From Verrucomicrobiota bacterium (GTDB taxonomy: Bacteria > Verrucomicrobiota > Verrucomicrobiia > Limisphaerales > UBA1319): a stretch of 64,000 bases of DNA. Of the stretch, positions 23,638 through 32,447 are shown one piece after another (positions within the stretch are counted from its first letter, which is position 1; the number at the start of each line of letters is the position of its first letter). The notes under the pieces were generated by a model. The model was not told the origin of the DNA. It did not search any database and saw only the letters and a program-made list of their open reading frames with translations. Location: positions 62,001 through 126,000 of the forward strand of contig JAKLHY010000008.1 in assembly GCA_022709905.1 (NCBI GenBank), in the 5' to 3' direction. Position numbers and translations under genes: made by a program.

Positions 23638-25110
23638 TCAAGCGATACCTCCGAAGCAGAGGTATTTGATTTCCAGGTATTCCTCGATGCCGTATTTTGA
23701 GCCTTCGCGGCCAATGCCGGAATGCTTGACGCCGCCGAAGGGCGCCACTTCGTTGGAGATGACGCTGGTGTTCACGCCGACCATGCCGTAATCGAGGGCT
23801 TCGCCGACTCGGAAGCAGCGCCCGACATCGCGACTGTAGAAGTAGGCGGCGAGGCCGAACTCGGTGGCGTTGGCGAGGGCGACCGCTTCGGCCTCGTTCT
23901 TGAAACGGAACAGGGGCGAGACTGGGCCGAAGGTTTCCTCGCGGGCGCATTGCATATCTGGCGTGACATTGGCAAGGACTGTCGGTTCGTAGAACGTGCC
24001 GCCGAGGGCATGGCGTCGTCCGCCGAGGAGCAATCGGGCTCCTTTCGACAGGGCGTCGGCGACGTGGGCCTCGACTTTGGAGAGGGCCTGTGTATCGATG
24101 AGGGGGCCTTGAACCACACCGGCCTCGATGCCGGGGCCGACCTTCATCTGGCTTGCTTTGTCCACCAATTTTGCGGCGAAAAGGTCATAGATCTTTTCCT
24201 GGACGAGGAAACGGTTGGCGCAGATGCAGGTTTGACCGGTATTACGATATTTCGAGGCGATGGCGCCTTCGACTGCGGCATCGAGGTTGGCATCTTCGAA
24301 GACAATGAACGGCGCGTTACCGCCGAGTTCGAGCGAGACTTTCTTGATGGTGGTTGCGCACTGCGCCATCAGGAGACGTCCCACTTCGGTTGAGCCCGTG
24401 AAGGAGAGCTTCCGAACGATGGGATTTCGGGCTAACTCACCGCCGATTTCGGCGGCGTGGGAAGCGCTGCCTGTGACGACGTTGAGGACGCCCGCCGGGA
24501 ATCCGGCGCGCTGGGCCAGTTCGGCGAGTGCCAGCGCGGTGAGGGGTGTTTGCTCAGCGGGCTTGACCACCACGGAGCAGCCGGCCGCCAGGGCGGCGGC
24601 GATTTTGCGGGTGATCATGGCCGCCGGGAAATTCCAGGGCGTGATGGCGGCGCAGACACCGACCGGCTGCTTGATGACGATGAAGCGTTTATCGGCCTGG
24701 GTGGGGGTCAGCGTGTCGCCGCAGATCCTCTTGGCCTCTTCCGCGAACCACTCGATGAAACTTGCCGCGTAGATGATCTCGCCGCGAGCTTCAGCCAGGG
24801 GCTTGCCTTGTTCGCTGGTCATGATCAGGGCCAGATCTCCCGCATGCCTCAGCAGGAGGTCAAACCAGGCGCGCAGGCGCGCGGCGCGTTCCTTGCCGGT
24901 CAGGGCGCGCCAGGCGGGCCAGGCGGGCCAGGCGGTATCGGCGGCATCGATGGCGCGACGGGTTTCATGGGCGCCGAGGTCGGGCACGCGGGCCAGGCAG
25001 TCGCCGGTGGCGGGATTGTAGACGTTGAAGAAAGCCGCGTTGTCCGCATCACACCAGGCGCCTGCGATCAGGGCCTGCGTTCTGAGGAGGAGTGGATCGT
25101 CGAGTTTCAT
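23638..25110 (-). CDS. gabD: NAD(P)-dependent succinate-semialdehyde dehydrogenase
   Basis: 490 residues from the ATG at 25110, the normal family length; a longer in-frame start exists but adds sequence foreign to the family. It oxidises succinate semialdehyde to succinate in the cytoplasm, usually in GABA or related catabolism. Visible features: PWNFPAAMITRKIAAALAAG (coenzyme fold), FTGSTEVGRLLMAQ, SLELGGNAPFIVFEDAN with the catalytic Glu, RNTGQTCICANRFLVQ with the catalytic Cys, and the GabD-type ending NEVAPFGGVKHSGIGREGSK then YGIEEYLEIKYLC. It is a single gene: its downstream side borders the degraded region, and no GABA aminotransferase is near. Other short-chain semialdehydes are possible substrates. 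Confidence 0.92.
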   Translation of the reverse strand: MKLDDPLLLRTQALIAGAWCDADNAAFFNVYNPATGDCLARVPDLGAHETRRAIDAADTAWPAWPAWRALTGKERAARLRAWFDLLLRHAGDLALIMTSEQGKPLAEARGEIIYAASFIEWFAEEAKRICGDTLTPTQADKRFIVIKQPVGVCAAITPWNFPAAMITRKIAAALAAGCSVVVKPAEQTPLTALALAELAQRAGFPAGVLNVVTGSASHAAEIGGELARNPIVRKLSFTGSTEVGRLLMAQCATTIKKVSLELGGNAPFIVFEDANLDAAVEGAIASKYRNTGQTCICANRFLVQEKIYDLFAAKLVDKASQMKVGPGIEAGVVQGPLIDTQALSKVEAHVADALSKGARLLLGGRRHALGGTFYEPTVLANVTPDMQCAREETFGPVSPLFRFKNEAEAVALANATEFGLAAYFYSRDVGRCFRVGEALDYGMVGVNTSVISNEVAPFGGVKHSGIGREGSKYGIEEYLEIKYLCFGGIA

Positions 25111-25426
25111 GGTCCGCGCATCCACCAACCGATGGCCGCATTCACCCTCGATCGATGGGATATGATCATTGTCGAAATTTTGTTGTATGTCGTGCAGAAG
25201 CCTGCCCAAACGGCAGAGGATGGTCAAGGCGCGCATGATTGGATCACCGCGTGACGAGGGGGTGGGCTGTTGCAGGTGGACATCGGTTTTGGCGCCCGGC
25301 TTCGTGCGCAGCTTTAGCATTGTGCCGGTGACTCAATGTCATGTAAATTGAGGGGCATTCAGCCAGTGAATGTGTTGATCCTTCAATTCATGGTGGCGGA
25401 CAACATCCAACGATGGGAGGAGGTTT
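25111..25426. other. Divergent intergenic region
   Basis: About 315 bases between the dehydrogenase start (minus) and the tail-tube gene (plus). It should contain both promoters. I find no further gene. The last part before 25427 includes GGGAGGAGGTTTATG, a strong ribosome-binding site for the tube protein. Confidence 0.5.
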
Positions 25427-25951
25427 ATGACCCAGTTCAGTGTTAATCCCGGTCGGTTTGATCCCTACAAGAACTTCAAATTCCGGGTGAAGTGGGATGG
25501 AAGATACGTGGCTGGGGTGAGTCGGATGAGCGCGCTTCGGCGCGTCACCGAGGTGTTGGAGCATCGTGAGGGGGGCGATCCGAGCATTTCCAGACGCAGC
25601 CCCGGGCGCACCCGCTACGAACCCATTACACTCGAACGCGGGATCACTCATGACACCGAGTTTGAGAGGTGGGCAAACAAAGTTTGGAATTTCGGATCGG
25701 GCTTAGGCACCGAGGTGTCGCTGAAGGATTTCCGGAAAGACATCCTCATAGAACTATATAACGAAGCCGGTCAGAAGGCGATCGCTTACAAAGTGTATCG
25801 TTGCTGGGTGTCGGAATACCAGGCGCTGCCCGAGCTGGACGCCAACAGTTCCGCCATCGCGATCCAGCGTATTGTCCTTCAGAATGAAGGTTGGGAACGC
25901 GATTACGAGGTCCAGGAACCCGCTGAAGAATCATTTGTCGAACCCGCCTGA
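25427..25951 (+). CDS. Contractile-injection/phage tail tube protein (gp19 family)
   Basis: 174 residues with a strong ribosome-binding site (GGAGGAGGT) before the ATG. Typical tube-protein phrases are present: DPYKNFKFRVKWDGRYVAGV (first strand pair), TEVLEHREGGDPSISRRSPG, TRYEPITLERGITHDTEFER (family-defining strand), FRKDILIELYNEAGQKAIAY, VYRCWVSEYQALPELDANSS and IQRIVLQNEGWERD. The family polymerises into the inner tube of phage tails and extracellular contractile injection systems. The next gene, 15 bases on, resembles a CIS tube-interacting adaptor. No sheath, baseplate, AAA ATPase or terminator gene is found in the window, so this is an orphan pair, either a remnant or a small structure reused for another job. 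Confidence 0.85.
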   Translation: MTQFSVNPGRFDPYKNFKFRVKWDGRYVAGVSRMSALRRVTEVLEHREGGDPSISRRSPGRTRYEPITLERGITHDTEFERWANKVWNFGSGLGTEVSLKDFRKDILIELYNEAGQKAIAYKVYRCWVSEYQALPELDANSSAIAIQRIVLQNEGWERDYEVQEPAEESFVEPA

Positions 25952-25966
25952 GGGAAAAATTCAACG

Positions 25967-26482
25967 ATGCCTGTTATGCCGCTGAAAGGAGCATTGGCGC
26001 TAGTGAATGCGCAAGGGGCCACCACAAGGCGGTTTGATTTTGCCCTGAATCCAGAGCAAATCCACCGGCGCATACATTGGCCTGAAGCAGGCGAGGCTCC
26101 GGGTCATTCGGCGCCCCGCGAACGGCTTTCGTTCAAGCTCATCTTGGATGCGATGGACGTCCTCCAACAATCCGGTGAGAATCCCGGGGTTTTGGAGCGG
26201 GGCATTCGCCCGCAGTTGGCCATGCTCGAATCATTCATCCGGCCTTTGAAGACTCGGCCGGAGGAGGCGCGATCCCAGGAGAGTGTGGACACGCGGATTC
26301 TTGCGCCAACCTTGGTGTTTCTGTGGGGGCGAGAACCGGCCATCCCCGTCTGGATGGTGAGTCTGAATGTGCGCGAGGAACTGTTTGATCCAATGCTGAA
26401 TCCGCTGAGAGCTACCCTCTGGTTGGAATTGGAGGCAATGACACAACGATCTACGGATCAGACAGGAGCGCTATTTGACTAA
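25967..26482 (+). CDS. Contractile-injection-system tube/baseplate adaptor-like protein
   Basis: 171 residues. The opening ALALVNAQGATTRRFDFALN followed by PEQIHRRIHWPEAG matches the CIS tube-associated N-terminal domain (Afp7-like), where a short strand pair leads to FxFNPxxxxxxxxW. Next comes RERLSFKLILDAMDVLQ (the conserved LxxxLxLDxxD segment), GIRPQLAMLESFIRPL, APTLVFLWGREPAIPVWMVS and LNPLRATLWLELEAM. In full injection systems such a protein links the tube to the baseplate and often carries a LysM domain; the LysM part is absent here. It is co-directional with the tube gene and probably translated from the same message. No further CIS gene follows. Confidence 0.7.
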   Translation: MPVMPLKGALALVNAQGATTRRFDFALNPEQIHRRIHWPEAGEAPGHSAPRERLSFKLILDAMDVLQQSGENPGVLERGIRPQLAMLESFIRPLKTRPEEARSQESVDTRILAPTLVFLWGREPAIPVWMVSLNVREELFDPMLNPLRATLWLELEAMTQRSTDQTGALFD

Positions 26483-26609
26483 AGCGGTCGGGATTTGGGT
26501 ATCCCTGGACTTATTGTGGTCAGACGACAAGGTTTTATCGGTGCGCAGTGGACTTAATATTTATAAAATGGCGAACACAGGCTTGGTTTGGCGAACAATC
26601 GGAGGTCCT

Positions 26610-28043
26610 ATGGATAACCCAATAACACGACGAACATTTCTTGGAACAACAGTGACCGCGGGAGGCGCCTGGTATGCCTCGAAGGTCTTGGCTCCTTGGG
26701 CCTTTGCCGCCAGTCGGGAGGACTGGCCCAAGTTGCCGCCCGTTCGAATCTATAAAGTGTACGCGGGCCGGACCGGCGACATGTATCTCGCGCATCCGAC
26801 CGAGGAACTGGCGAAGTTCGAACAGTACTTTGCGGACATCGAGAAGAAATGCGGTGACATCAAGTTTGTGGGGGGCGACATGATTCCGCCGGCCAACGTG
26901 GATGAATTGGCCGAAAAAGTGCGGGCTGCGGATGCCGTGATGCTGGTTCATCTTTCCGCGCATGGGGGTGATGCCCCGGTGCTGGGCAAGCTGATTGATG
27001 TGGGATTGCCGACGGTGTTGTTTTCGCAACCGTTCAGCGGACATGGCTGGATGTATTTTCCGCAATGGCACAAGCAGGGCAAGAAGGTTGTTCTATTGCC
27101 GACCAGCGATTGGACGGAGATAGACCGTCTGGTCGGGCTGCTGCGCGTGCCGGCCTGGCTCAAGCAGACCCGCATCATAGCCTGGGGTCCACCGCAGGGG
27201 ACCGCGGGCGCGTGCTCGGCCGAGCAGATCAAGAAGCGATTCGGGGCGGAGCTGGTGTCGGTCAGCAACGACCGCGTCCAGGAGATGATGAAGGCGATTG
27301 ATCCCAAGGCGGCTGAAGCCGAGGCGGAGGAGTATTGGATCCGGCAGGCCAGGGCGATTGTTGAGCCCACACGGCCGGAGATTATTGAATCGGCGCGATT
27401 GTTTTTGGCCATCAAGGAATTGATGATTCAGGAGAAGGCGCAGGCCGTGACGAGTTCGCATTGCATGGGCAATCCGCGCGGTTGTCTGACATTCAGCAAG
27501 CTGAACGACCTGGGATTCGTTGGCGCCTGCGAAGGGGACATGGACTCGACGCTGACGATGCTGATGTTTGCCTATGCCTTCCGGGTGCCCGGATTCATCA
27601 CAGATCCTGTCATTGACAAGGCGAAGAACGCCATGGTGCACTTCCACTGCACCAGCGCGACGAAAATGGACGGTCCCCAGGGGCAGCGGTTGCCCTTCAC
27701 CATTCGAACGCAGACCGACAGCAAGGGTGGCGTGGCTTTGCAGGTGGAAAACCGGGTTGGCCAAGCCGTGACATGCGCCAAGCTTGTGGACCTCAACACC
27801 ATGCTCATCACTCCCGGCAAGATCATCGAGACCAGCACCAGTCCGCTCGCGTGCCGGACCCAGTTTGCGCAGAGCGTGCCGGATGCGCGGCGTCTTTTCC
27901 TGAATTGGGGCGAGAATGTGATCCAAGGCGGCGTAATGACCCTGTTGCACCGCGTGGTTTTTTACGGAGACTACATGAGCGAGATCCGGGATCTGGGTGA
28001 TCTGATGGGTTTCAAAGTCATCGAGGAGGGCGGGGTGGCCTAG
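26610..28043 (+). CDS. Tat-exported protein with L-fucose/L-arabinose isomerase-like fold
   Basis: 477 residues from the ATG at 26610, chosen because GGAGG lies nine bases upstream and because TRRTFLGTTVTAGGAWYASK is a twin-arginine signal. The mature protein has the FucI/AraA-type N-terminal Rossmann halves (YFADIEKKCGDIKFVGGD, VRAADAVMLVHLSAHGGDAP) and the C-terminal isomerase domain (AITSSHCMGNPRGCLTFSKL-like stretch, CEGDMDSTLTMLMFAYAF, VHFHCTSATKMDGP). It may bind or convert a sugar in the periplasm, or act as a scaffold; isomerases of this fold are normally cytoplasmic, so export is unusual but common in Verrucomicrobia homologues. The UroD/MtaA-like gene starts 46 bases downstream. Confidence 0.82.
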   Translation: MDNPITRRTFLGTTVTAGGAWYASKVLAPWAFAASREDWPKLPPVRIYKVYAGRTGDMYLAHPTEELAKFEQYFADIEKKCGDIKFVGGDMIPPANVDELAEKVRAADAVMLVHLSAHGGDAPVLGKLIDVGLPTVLFSQPFSGHGWMYFPQWHKQGKKVVLLPTSDWTEIDRLVGLLRVPAWLKQTRIIAWGPPQGTAGACSAEQIKKRFGAELVSVSNDRVQEMMKAIDPKAAEAEAEEYWIRQARAIVEPTRPEIIESARLFLAIKELMIQEKAQAVTSSHCMGNPRGCLTFSKLNDLGFVGACEGDMDSTLTMLMFAYAFRVPGFITDPVIDKAKNAMVHFHCTSATKMDGPQGQRLPFTIRTQTDSKGGVALQVENRVGQAVTCAKLVDLNTMLITPGKIIETSTSPLACRTQFAQSVPDARRLFLNWGENVIQGGVMTLLHRVVFYGDYMSEIRDLGDLMGFKVIEEGGVA

Positions 28044-28088
28044 TGTAGTTTTTGCGAAATACGATGCATTCTGTGGCCAGGAAAGGCA

Positions 28089-29276
28089 ATGAATTTTCCC
28101 CAGGAACCGGAGCACGATTCCACAATACGGATTGCGAATTGCGGAAGGCGGAAGGAATTGAAGCAAACACAATTCATGGGCGGCGAGCAAGATGGAGCGG
28201 CGCAAGAAGGTTTCCATGTTCCCTCTGGAACCGATGGGTGTGAATCCTGTCCGGAGTTGGCTTCGGCTGAATTAATACGACGGACCTTGGGGGGATTGCA
28301 TGCGCCTCGAGTTCCGATCGGGCCGCTGGCTGTGCATTATTGCGCCCGGTTGGCGGGGGTCTCGATTCGGGAATTCTCGACCAGCAGCCGCGTGATGGTT
28401 GATTGCATTCTGCGGTACTACGAAAGGTTCCGTCCGGATGCAGTTTGGCTATCCGCCGACACGTGGGTGAGTGCGGAGGCAATGGGCGCGACGGTTGGGG
28501 CCTTGGCGGATGACCAACCCTTGGGAGGCCTTGGGGGACCGCGGATTCGGAGAGCGGCCGACATTGATTGCATCCCGCCACCCAGGGTGGAATCACAGGG
28601 GAGGTATCCTTTGATGCTTGATGCGCTGGCTCGACTGGCAGAGCGGCTGGGAAAGGATGTTTTCATTGTGGTTTGTTTTGACCAATACCCATTCTCCCTG
28701 GCGGCGGCCCTGATGGGCATCAATGAAATCATGGTGAAAGTGATCGAGGACCGGCCTGGGGTGGAAGCGCTGATGGAGCGTTGTTTGGAATACGGACTGG
28801 CGTATGGCCGCGCCCTGAGTGAAGGCGGGGCCGATATGTTGAGCGGGGGTGATTCTCCGGCGGGTCTCTTGGGTCCGCGGATTTACCGCGAGCTTGCGCT
28901 ACCTTATGAACAGCGGTTGATTGCCGGATTGAAACGGACGGCTCGGCAGCCGATATCGTTGCATATTTGCGGCAACTCGCTGCCGATGCTTGGCAGCATG
29001 GCTGAGTCGGGGGCCGATGTGCTGGAAATCGATCACCAGGTCGATTTGGCCCACGCCTGTCGGATGGTCAGTCCTCAGTTGACACTTTGGGGCAACCTGG
29101 ATCCGGTCTCGTTGTTGGCGAATGGAACCGCCGCGGAGATTCGCCAGGCGGCGCTGCAGGCGATCGCGATCGCAAGAGCTTACGGGCGACGGCGCTTTGT
29201 GCTCAGCTCGGGTTGCACACTGGCGATGGAAACGCCCGAGGAAAACCTGGACGCCTTGTTCAGGTGCGAATACTGA
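28089..29276 (+). CDS. Uroporphyrinogen decarboxylase/MtaA-type methyltransferase family protein
   Basis: Up to 395 residues; the first ~55 look non-homologous, and the start may be the ATG at 28176. The fold is a URO-D barrel: FRPDAVWLSADTWVSAEAMG, VFIVVCFDQYPFSLAAALMG, MLSGGDSPAGLLGPRIYREL, LHICGNSLPMLGSMAESGAD, LTLWGNLDPVSLLANGTAAE and FVLSSGCTLAMETPEENLDA. HICGN with the later Cys of SSGC supplies the zinc ligands of cobamide-dependent methyltransferases such as MtaA/CmuA, not the heme enzyme. It likely moves a methyl group from a demethylated substrate to a corrinoid or thiol. It is probably cotranscribed with the sugar-isomerase-like gene. Confidence 0.85.
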   Translation: MNFPQEPEHDSTIRIANCGRRKELKQTQFMGGEQDGAAQEGFHVPSGTDGCESCPELASAELIRRTLGGLHAPRVPIGPLAVHYCARLAGVSIREFSTSSRVMVDCILRYYERFRPDAVWLSADTWVSAEAMGATVGALADDQPLGGLGGPRIRRAADIDCIPPPRVESQGRYPLMLDALARLAERLGKDVFIVVCFDQYPFSLAAALMGINEIMVKVIEDRPGVEALMERCLEYGLAYGRALSEGGADMLSGGDSPAGLLGPRIYRELALPYEQRLIAGLKRTARQPISLHICGNSLPMLGSMAESGADVLEIDHQVDLAHACRMVSPQLTLWGNLDPVSLLANGTAAEIRQAALQAIAIARAYGRRRFVLSSGCTLAMETPEENLDALFRCEY

Positions 29277-29387
29277 AATCCAATTATAATCTAAAAGTCT
29301 GCGCAAGAAAAACGCCGGAAAATTTTTGCCCAAGCGCCAAGACGGATATTGCCAAAATTGAATGCATCATCAGGTCTGCCATTGAAG

Positions 29388-29407
29388 GCCGGGTTCCCTG
29401 ACCCGGC
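29388..29407. terminator. Possible stem-loop between convergent genes
   Basis: GCCGGGT at 29388-29394 pairs exactly with ACCCGGC at 29401-29407 across a six-base loop. It lies between the stops of the plus-strand UroD gene and the minus-strand slipin gene, where a bidirectional terminator is expected. There is no clear U-tract on either side. Confidence 0.35.
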
Positions 29408-29440
29408 GGTTGCTTGTGCGCCGTGAGAGGGAGATTCGGA

Positions 29441-30226
29441 CTATGGATTTTTACTGTCGTTTGCTGCAAACGGCTTGAAGAAATCGATCGGGATCGGCAC
29501 GAAGGTGGTCGTGCTGTGTTCGCTCGAGATCTCGCGCATGGTCTGGAGATAGCGCAACTGAAGGGCGATGGGTTGATGGCTGATCATTTCGGCGGCCTGC
29601 ACCATTTTTTCTGCGGCCTGGAATTCGCCTTCGGCATTGACGATTTTGGCGCGGCGTTCGCGTTCGGCTTCGGCTTGTTTGGCCATCGCGCGTTTCATGC
29701 TGTCCGGCAACGCAACATCTTTGACCTCGACCGCCGTCACTTTAATGCCCCAGGGTTCGGTTTGGCGGTCGATGATTTCCTGAAGTTTCTGATTGATCAC
29801 ATCGCGTTGGGAGAGCAGATCATCGAGGGGAGCCTGGCCCAGAACGCTACGAAGCGTCGTCTGGGCAATGAGCGATGTGGCTTTCAAGAAATTCTCGACT
29901 TTCACCACGGCCGCGACCGGATCGACGACGCGGAAATAGACCACAGCATCCACGGTGGCCGGGACGTTGTCTCGCGTCATAATTTCCTGGCGGGAGACAT
30001 CGATCGTCACCACACGCAGGTCCATTTTCACCATCCGATCGACAAAGGGGATGAGGAAGATCAATCCCGGTCCTTTGGCGCGAAGCAACTTGCCCAGCCG
30101 GAAGATGACGCCCCGTTCATATTCGCGCAGGATCCGCAGGGCCTGGGGAACCAAGATGGTCCCGAGGGCGATCACCGGGACTAACCACGAACTCCATGTC
30201 AAGAAGGTTGAAAGTAGAGTGTTCAT
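29441..30226 (-). CDS. Slipin/stomatin-like SPFH membrane protein
   Basis: 261 residues. An N-terminal membrane hairpin (WSSWLVPVIALGTILVPQAL) is followed by the SPFH domain: YERGVIFRLGKLLRAKGPGL, LIPFVDRMVKMDLRVVTIDV, VPATVDAVVYFRVVDPVAAV, TTLRSVLGQAPLDDLLSQRD, then a coiled coil (MKRAMAKQAEAERERRAKIV). Such slipins form oligomeric rings in the inner membrane and are nearly always next to an NfeD protease. Here the ATG overlaps the TGA of nfeD (ATGA). The pair is thought to act in membrane quality control. Confidence 0.93.
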   Translation of the reverse strand: MNTLLSTFLTWSSWLVPVIALGTILVPQALRILREYERGVIFRLGKLLRAKGPGLIFLIPFVDRMVKMDLRVVTIDVSRQEIMTRDNVPATVDAVVYFRVVDPVAAVVKVENFLKATSLIAQTTLRSVLGQAPLDDLLSQRDVINQKLQEIIDRQTEPWGIKVTAVEVKDVALPDSMKRAMAKQAEAERERRAKIVNAEGEFQAAEKMVQAAEMISHQPIALQLRYLQTMREISSEHSTTTFVPIPIDFFKPFAANDSKNP

Positions 30227-31509
30227 AATCGTCTCGCCGCTGTCGGTCTTACCTTTAAGGTCAAGCCGGAGAACGCGACAATTTCGACCGGCTGGTCCGT
30301 CTCAATCGGCTCGTCGCTGACCGCATTCCAAAGTTCGCCATCCACAAACACCTTGCCGCCTTTTGGATCGATGCGGGCCAGGGCGGGCGTGACTTTGCCC
30401 AGGAGGGTTTCGAGGCCCGTTTGTGGAGGCAGGCGTTGCGCGCGCAATCCGGCTCCGATCGCAAACAGAAAGAACAACGCGGTCACGACCGTTGCCGGAA
30501 TGATGATCGCAAGCGATAACCGGAATACCGGTTCCGCGCGATCGAACAACATCAGCGCGCCAATCAGAAACGCAATAATCCCGCCGACAGTTAGAATTCC
30601 ATGGGTCGGCGCAAACAAATCCGTAATGAACAGACCAATGGCGAGAAGGATCAGCGCCAGGCCCGCGATGTTTATCGGCAAAATGGCGGCCATGTAAAGC
30701 ACCAGCACCAGCGCGATGGTGCCGACGACGCCCGGCAGGAGGGCGCCGGGATTGCTCAATTCTCCGATGATGCCATAGATGGCGATGAGCATAAGGATGA
30801 ACATCACTTCCGGACGCAGCAACCGCAGGACCTTCTCCCGGGCGGACATCGGGACCTCAATCACTTGCGCTCCAGCACTCCGGAGGATTTTGCCGTTAAT
30901 TTCCCGGCCGTCCATTTTCCCGAGTAGTTCGGGCAGGTTGCCGGCCATGAGGTCAATCACGCCGAGTTCCAGGGCTTTTTCGGCGGTGAGAACCGCGCTG
31001 TCCTTGACGGAGGACTTGGCCCACTCGACGTTTCGATGGCGTTTGGCGGCGATAGCCTCGATAAAACCCATGGCATAGTTTTCGTGTTTTTGCTTTGTGG
31101 TTGCGTCCAGTTGGGTCTCGCCGGGGGTATCACCTCCAAGGGCCACGGGATGGGCCGCACCGATGCTGGTGGCTGGGGCCATGGCGGCGAGGTCTGCCGC
31201 GAGGGTAATGAAACAGCCCGCGCTTGTTGCTGTCGCTCCCTCCGGCGCCACGTAGACCACGACCGGCACGGAGGCGGATAGGAATTGTTGGACAATGACT
31301 TTGGTGGATTCGAGCAAGCCGCCGGGAGTATCGAGCTGAATGACCAGGCACTGGAACTGCTGCTCGGCCGCTCGTTCGAGGGCCCTCGAGATGTAGATAG
31401 CCGTCGCCGGACCAATGGCGCCTTCGATTCGGATCAGACCTGCTCGATCGGCCGGCCATCCCTGCACCGCCCAGAGGAGCCCTGCCGCGATGACAAGCAT
31501 ACGCTGCAT
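30223..31509 (-). CDS. nfeD: NfeD-type membrane serine protease (ClpP-class, STOPP protease)
   Basis: 428 residues from the ATG at 31509, giving the signal MQRMLVIAAGLLWAVQG. The ClpP-like protease domain shows IRIEGAIGPATAIYISRALE, LVIQLDTPGGLLEST and VVYVAPEGATATSAGCFITL with the nucleophile Ser in TSAG; the Lys is expected within the following helix. Then come about five membrane helices (VMFILMLIAIYGIIGEL, GTIALVLVLYMAAILPIN, GIIAFLIGALMLFD, AIIIPATVVTALFFLF) and a C-terminal OB-fold NfeD domain (GKVTPALARIDPKGGKVFVD). In homologues the protease cuts the C-terminus of its partner slipin, encoded immediately downstream with overlapping ATGA. Confidence 0.93.
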   Translation of the reverse strand: MQRMLVIAAGLLWAVQGWPADRAGLIRIEGAIGPATAIYISRALERAAEQQFQCLVIQLDTPGGLLESTKVIVQQFLSASVPVVVYVAPEGATATSAGCFITLAADLAAMAPATSIGAAHPVALGGDTPGETQLDATTKQKHENYAMGFIEAIAAKRHRNVEWAKSSVKDSAVLTAEKALELGVIDLMAGNLPELLGKMDGREINGKILRSAGAQVIEVPMSAREKVLRLLRPEVMFILMLIAIYGIIGELSNPGALLPGVVGTIALVLVLYMAAILPINIAGLALILLAIGLFITDLFAPTHGILTVGGIIAFLIGALMLFDRAEPVFRLSLAIIIPATVVTALFFLFAIGAGLRAQRLPPQTGLETLLGKVTPALARIDPKGGKVFVDGELWNAVSDEPIETDQPVEIVAFSGLTLKVRPTAARRL

Positions 31510-31746
31510 AAGAACCCCATTGTGAATCACAATAACCGCAAAAACAGGAAGCGCAAAGCAAATCACCAACGGATTCAGGATTGCGGCCTAAACGATTGTC
31601 AGTGTCATAACGCCTGGTCAGGAGAGCCAGCGGAGAATGCTGGCGGGCTGGATGCCTTTACGGAGCGGTCCCTTGACGCTGAGCGTGGTTCTCGGGAATG
31701 GAAGGTCGCTCAAGCTGTCGGTCTCAGGGCCGGAGAGGGCAGGGGG

Positions 31747-32271
31747 TTACCAGGGATTGTGTGTTTTAAGCCACTGTTGGGCGGTTGCCTCGATTTTATG
31801 CAGTTCGTCTTTGATCTGGCGCAAATCGCATGGTTCACCGCGAAAGACCAGTTTGTAAGTGTCCGGATCCAGGCTCCGTTGAAAGGTGTCTTGTTTATAG
31901 CCCAGCATCGTGCCTTGGGGCATGATACTGAAGTCGATGTAACTGGGGGTTTGCATGGTGCTCAGCCAGTCTTCGAAATGCTCATCGGGAGCATCCAGGC
32001 TTCTGCGCAATTTGCGAACCTGGAGCAATGAGTTTTCGGTGAGTTTGAGTTCAGTGCGGAGCTGATCGCCTCGAGCTTTGGATTCGGGACGTGCGGGCCA
32101 CAAGAGGCGGGAAGCGTTGCCTGCGGCCGTCAAGAGGGCATGGACATAGAAAAACGATTTTTCCGGATCCAGCCCCTGCAGACTGGATCGAAGCTGGTCA
32201 TAGGCGAGTCTGGCGAAGTGACATTGCAGCCGGAGTTCTTCGAGGAACTTGAACAGGACTTGGTTGTTCAT
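31747..32271 (-). CDS. Hypothetical helical protein
   Basis: 174 residues from the ATG at 32271. The N-terminus is helical (VLFKFLEELRLQCHFARLAY) and YVHALLTAAGNASRLLWP follows. The middle and C-terminus carry RTELKLTENSLLQVRKLRRS, HFEDWLSTM and TYKLVFRGEPCDLRQIKDEL. No signal peptide or membrane segment. I do not recognise the family; the arrangement (helical N-half, short beta part, helical end) resembles small cytoplasmic hypothetical proteins found singly in many genomes. It is followed by 175 bases without a gene and then the GH2 gene's end on the same strand. Confidence 0.65.
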   Translation of the reverse strand: MNNQVLFKFLEELRLQCHFARLAYDQLRSSLQGLDPEKSFFYVHALLTAAGNASRLLWPARPESKARGDQLRTELKLTENSLLQVRKLRRSLDAPDEHFEDWLSTMQTPSYIDFSIMPQGTMLGYKQDTFQRSLDPDTYKLVFRGEPCDLRQIKDELHKIEATAQQWLKTHNPW

Positions 32272-32447
32272 GACGGATTCCATACGCATGTAACAATATG
32301 CCTTGCCGGGCTGTCGGAGCAATACGCAAGTTGAGATCAGGGGTGTTGTTGGGCTTTATGGGGATCGAGATTTCAGAGATCGATTGCAGATTGCGGTTGG
32401 TTTTTAAGGGCTTGCCGGTTGTCAAAATGGAGGCCTTGGATCGGTTC

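Noticed and set aside
31510..31746. Possible small gene between nfeD and the hypothetical protein
   Set aside because: Short frames only, no ribosome-binding site, and no conserved-looking product.
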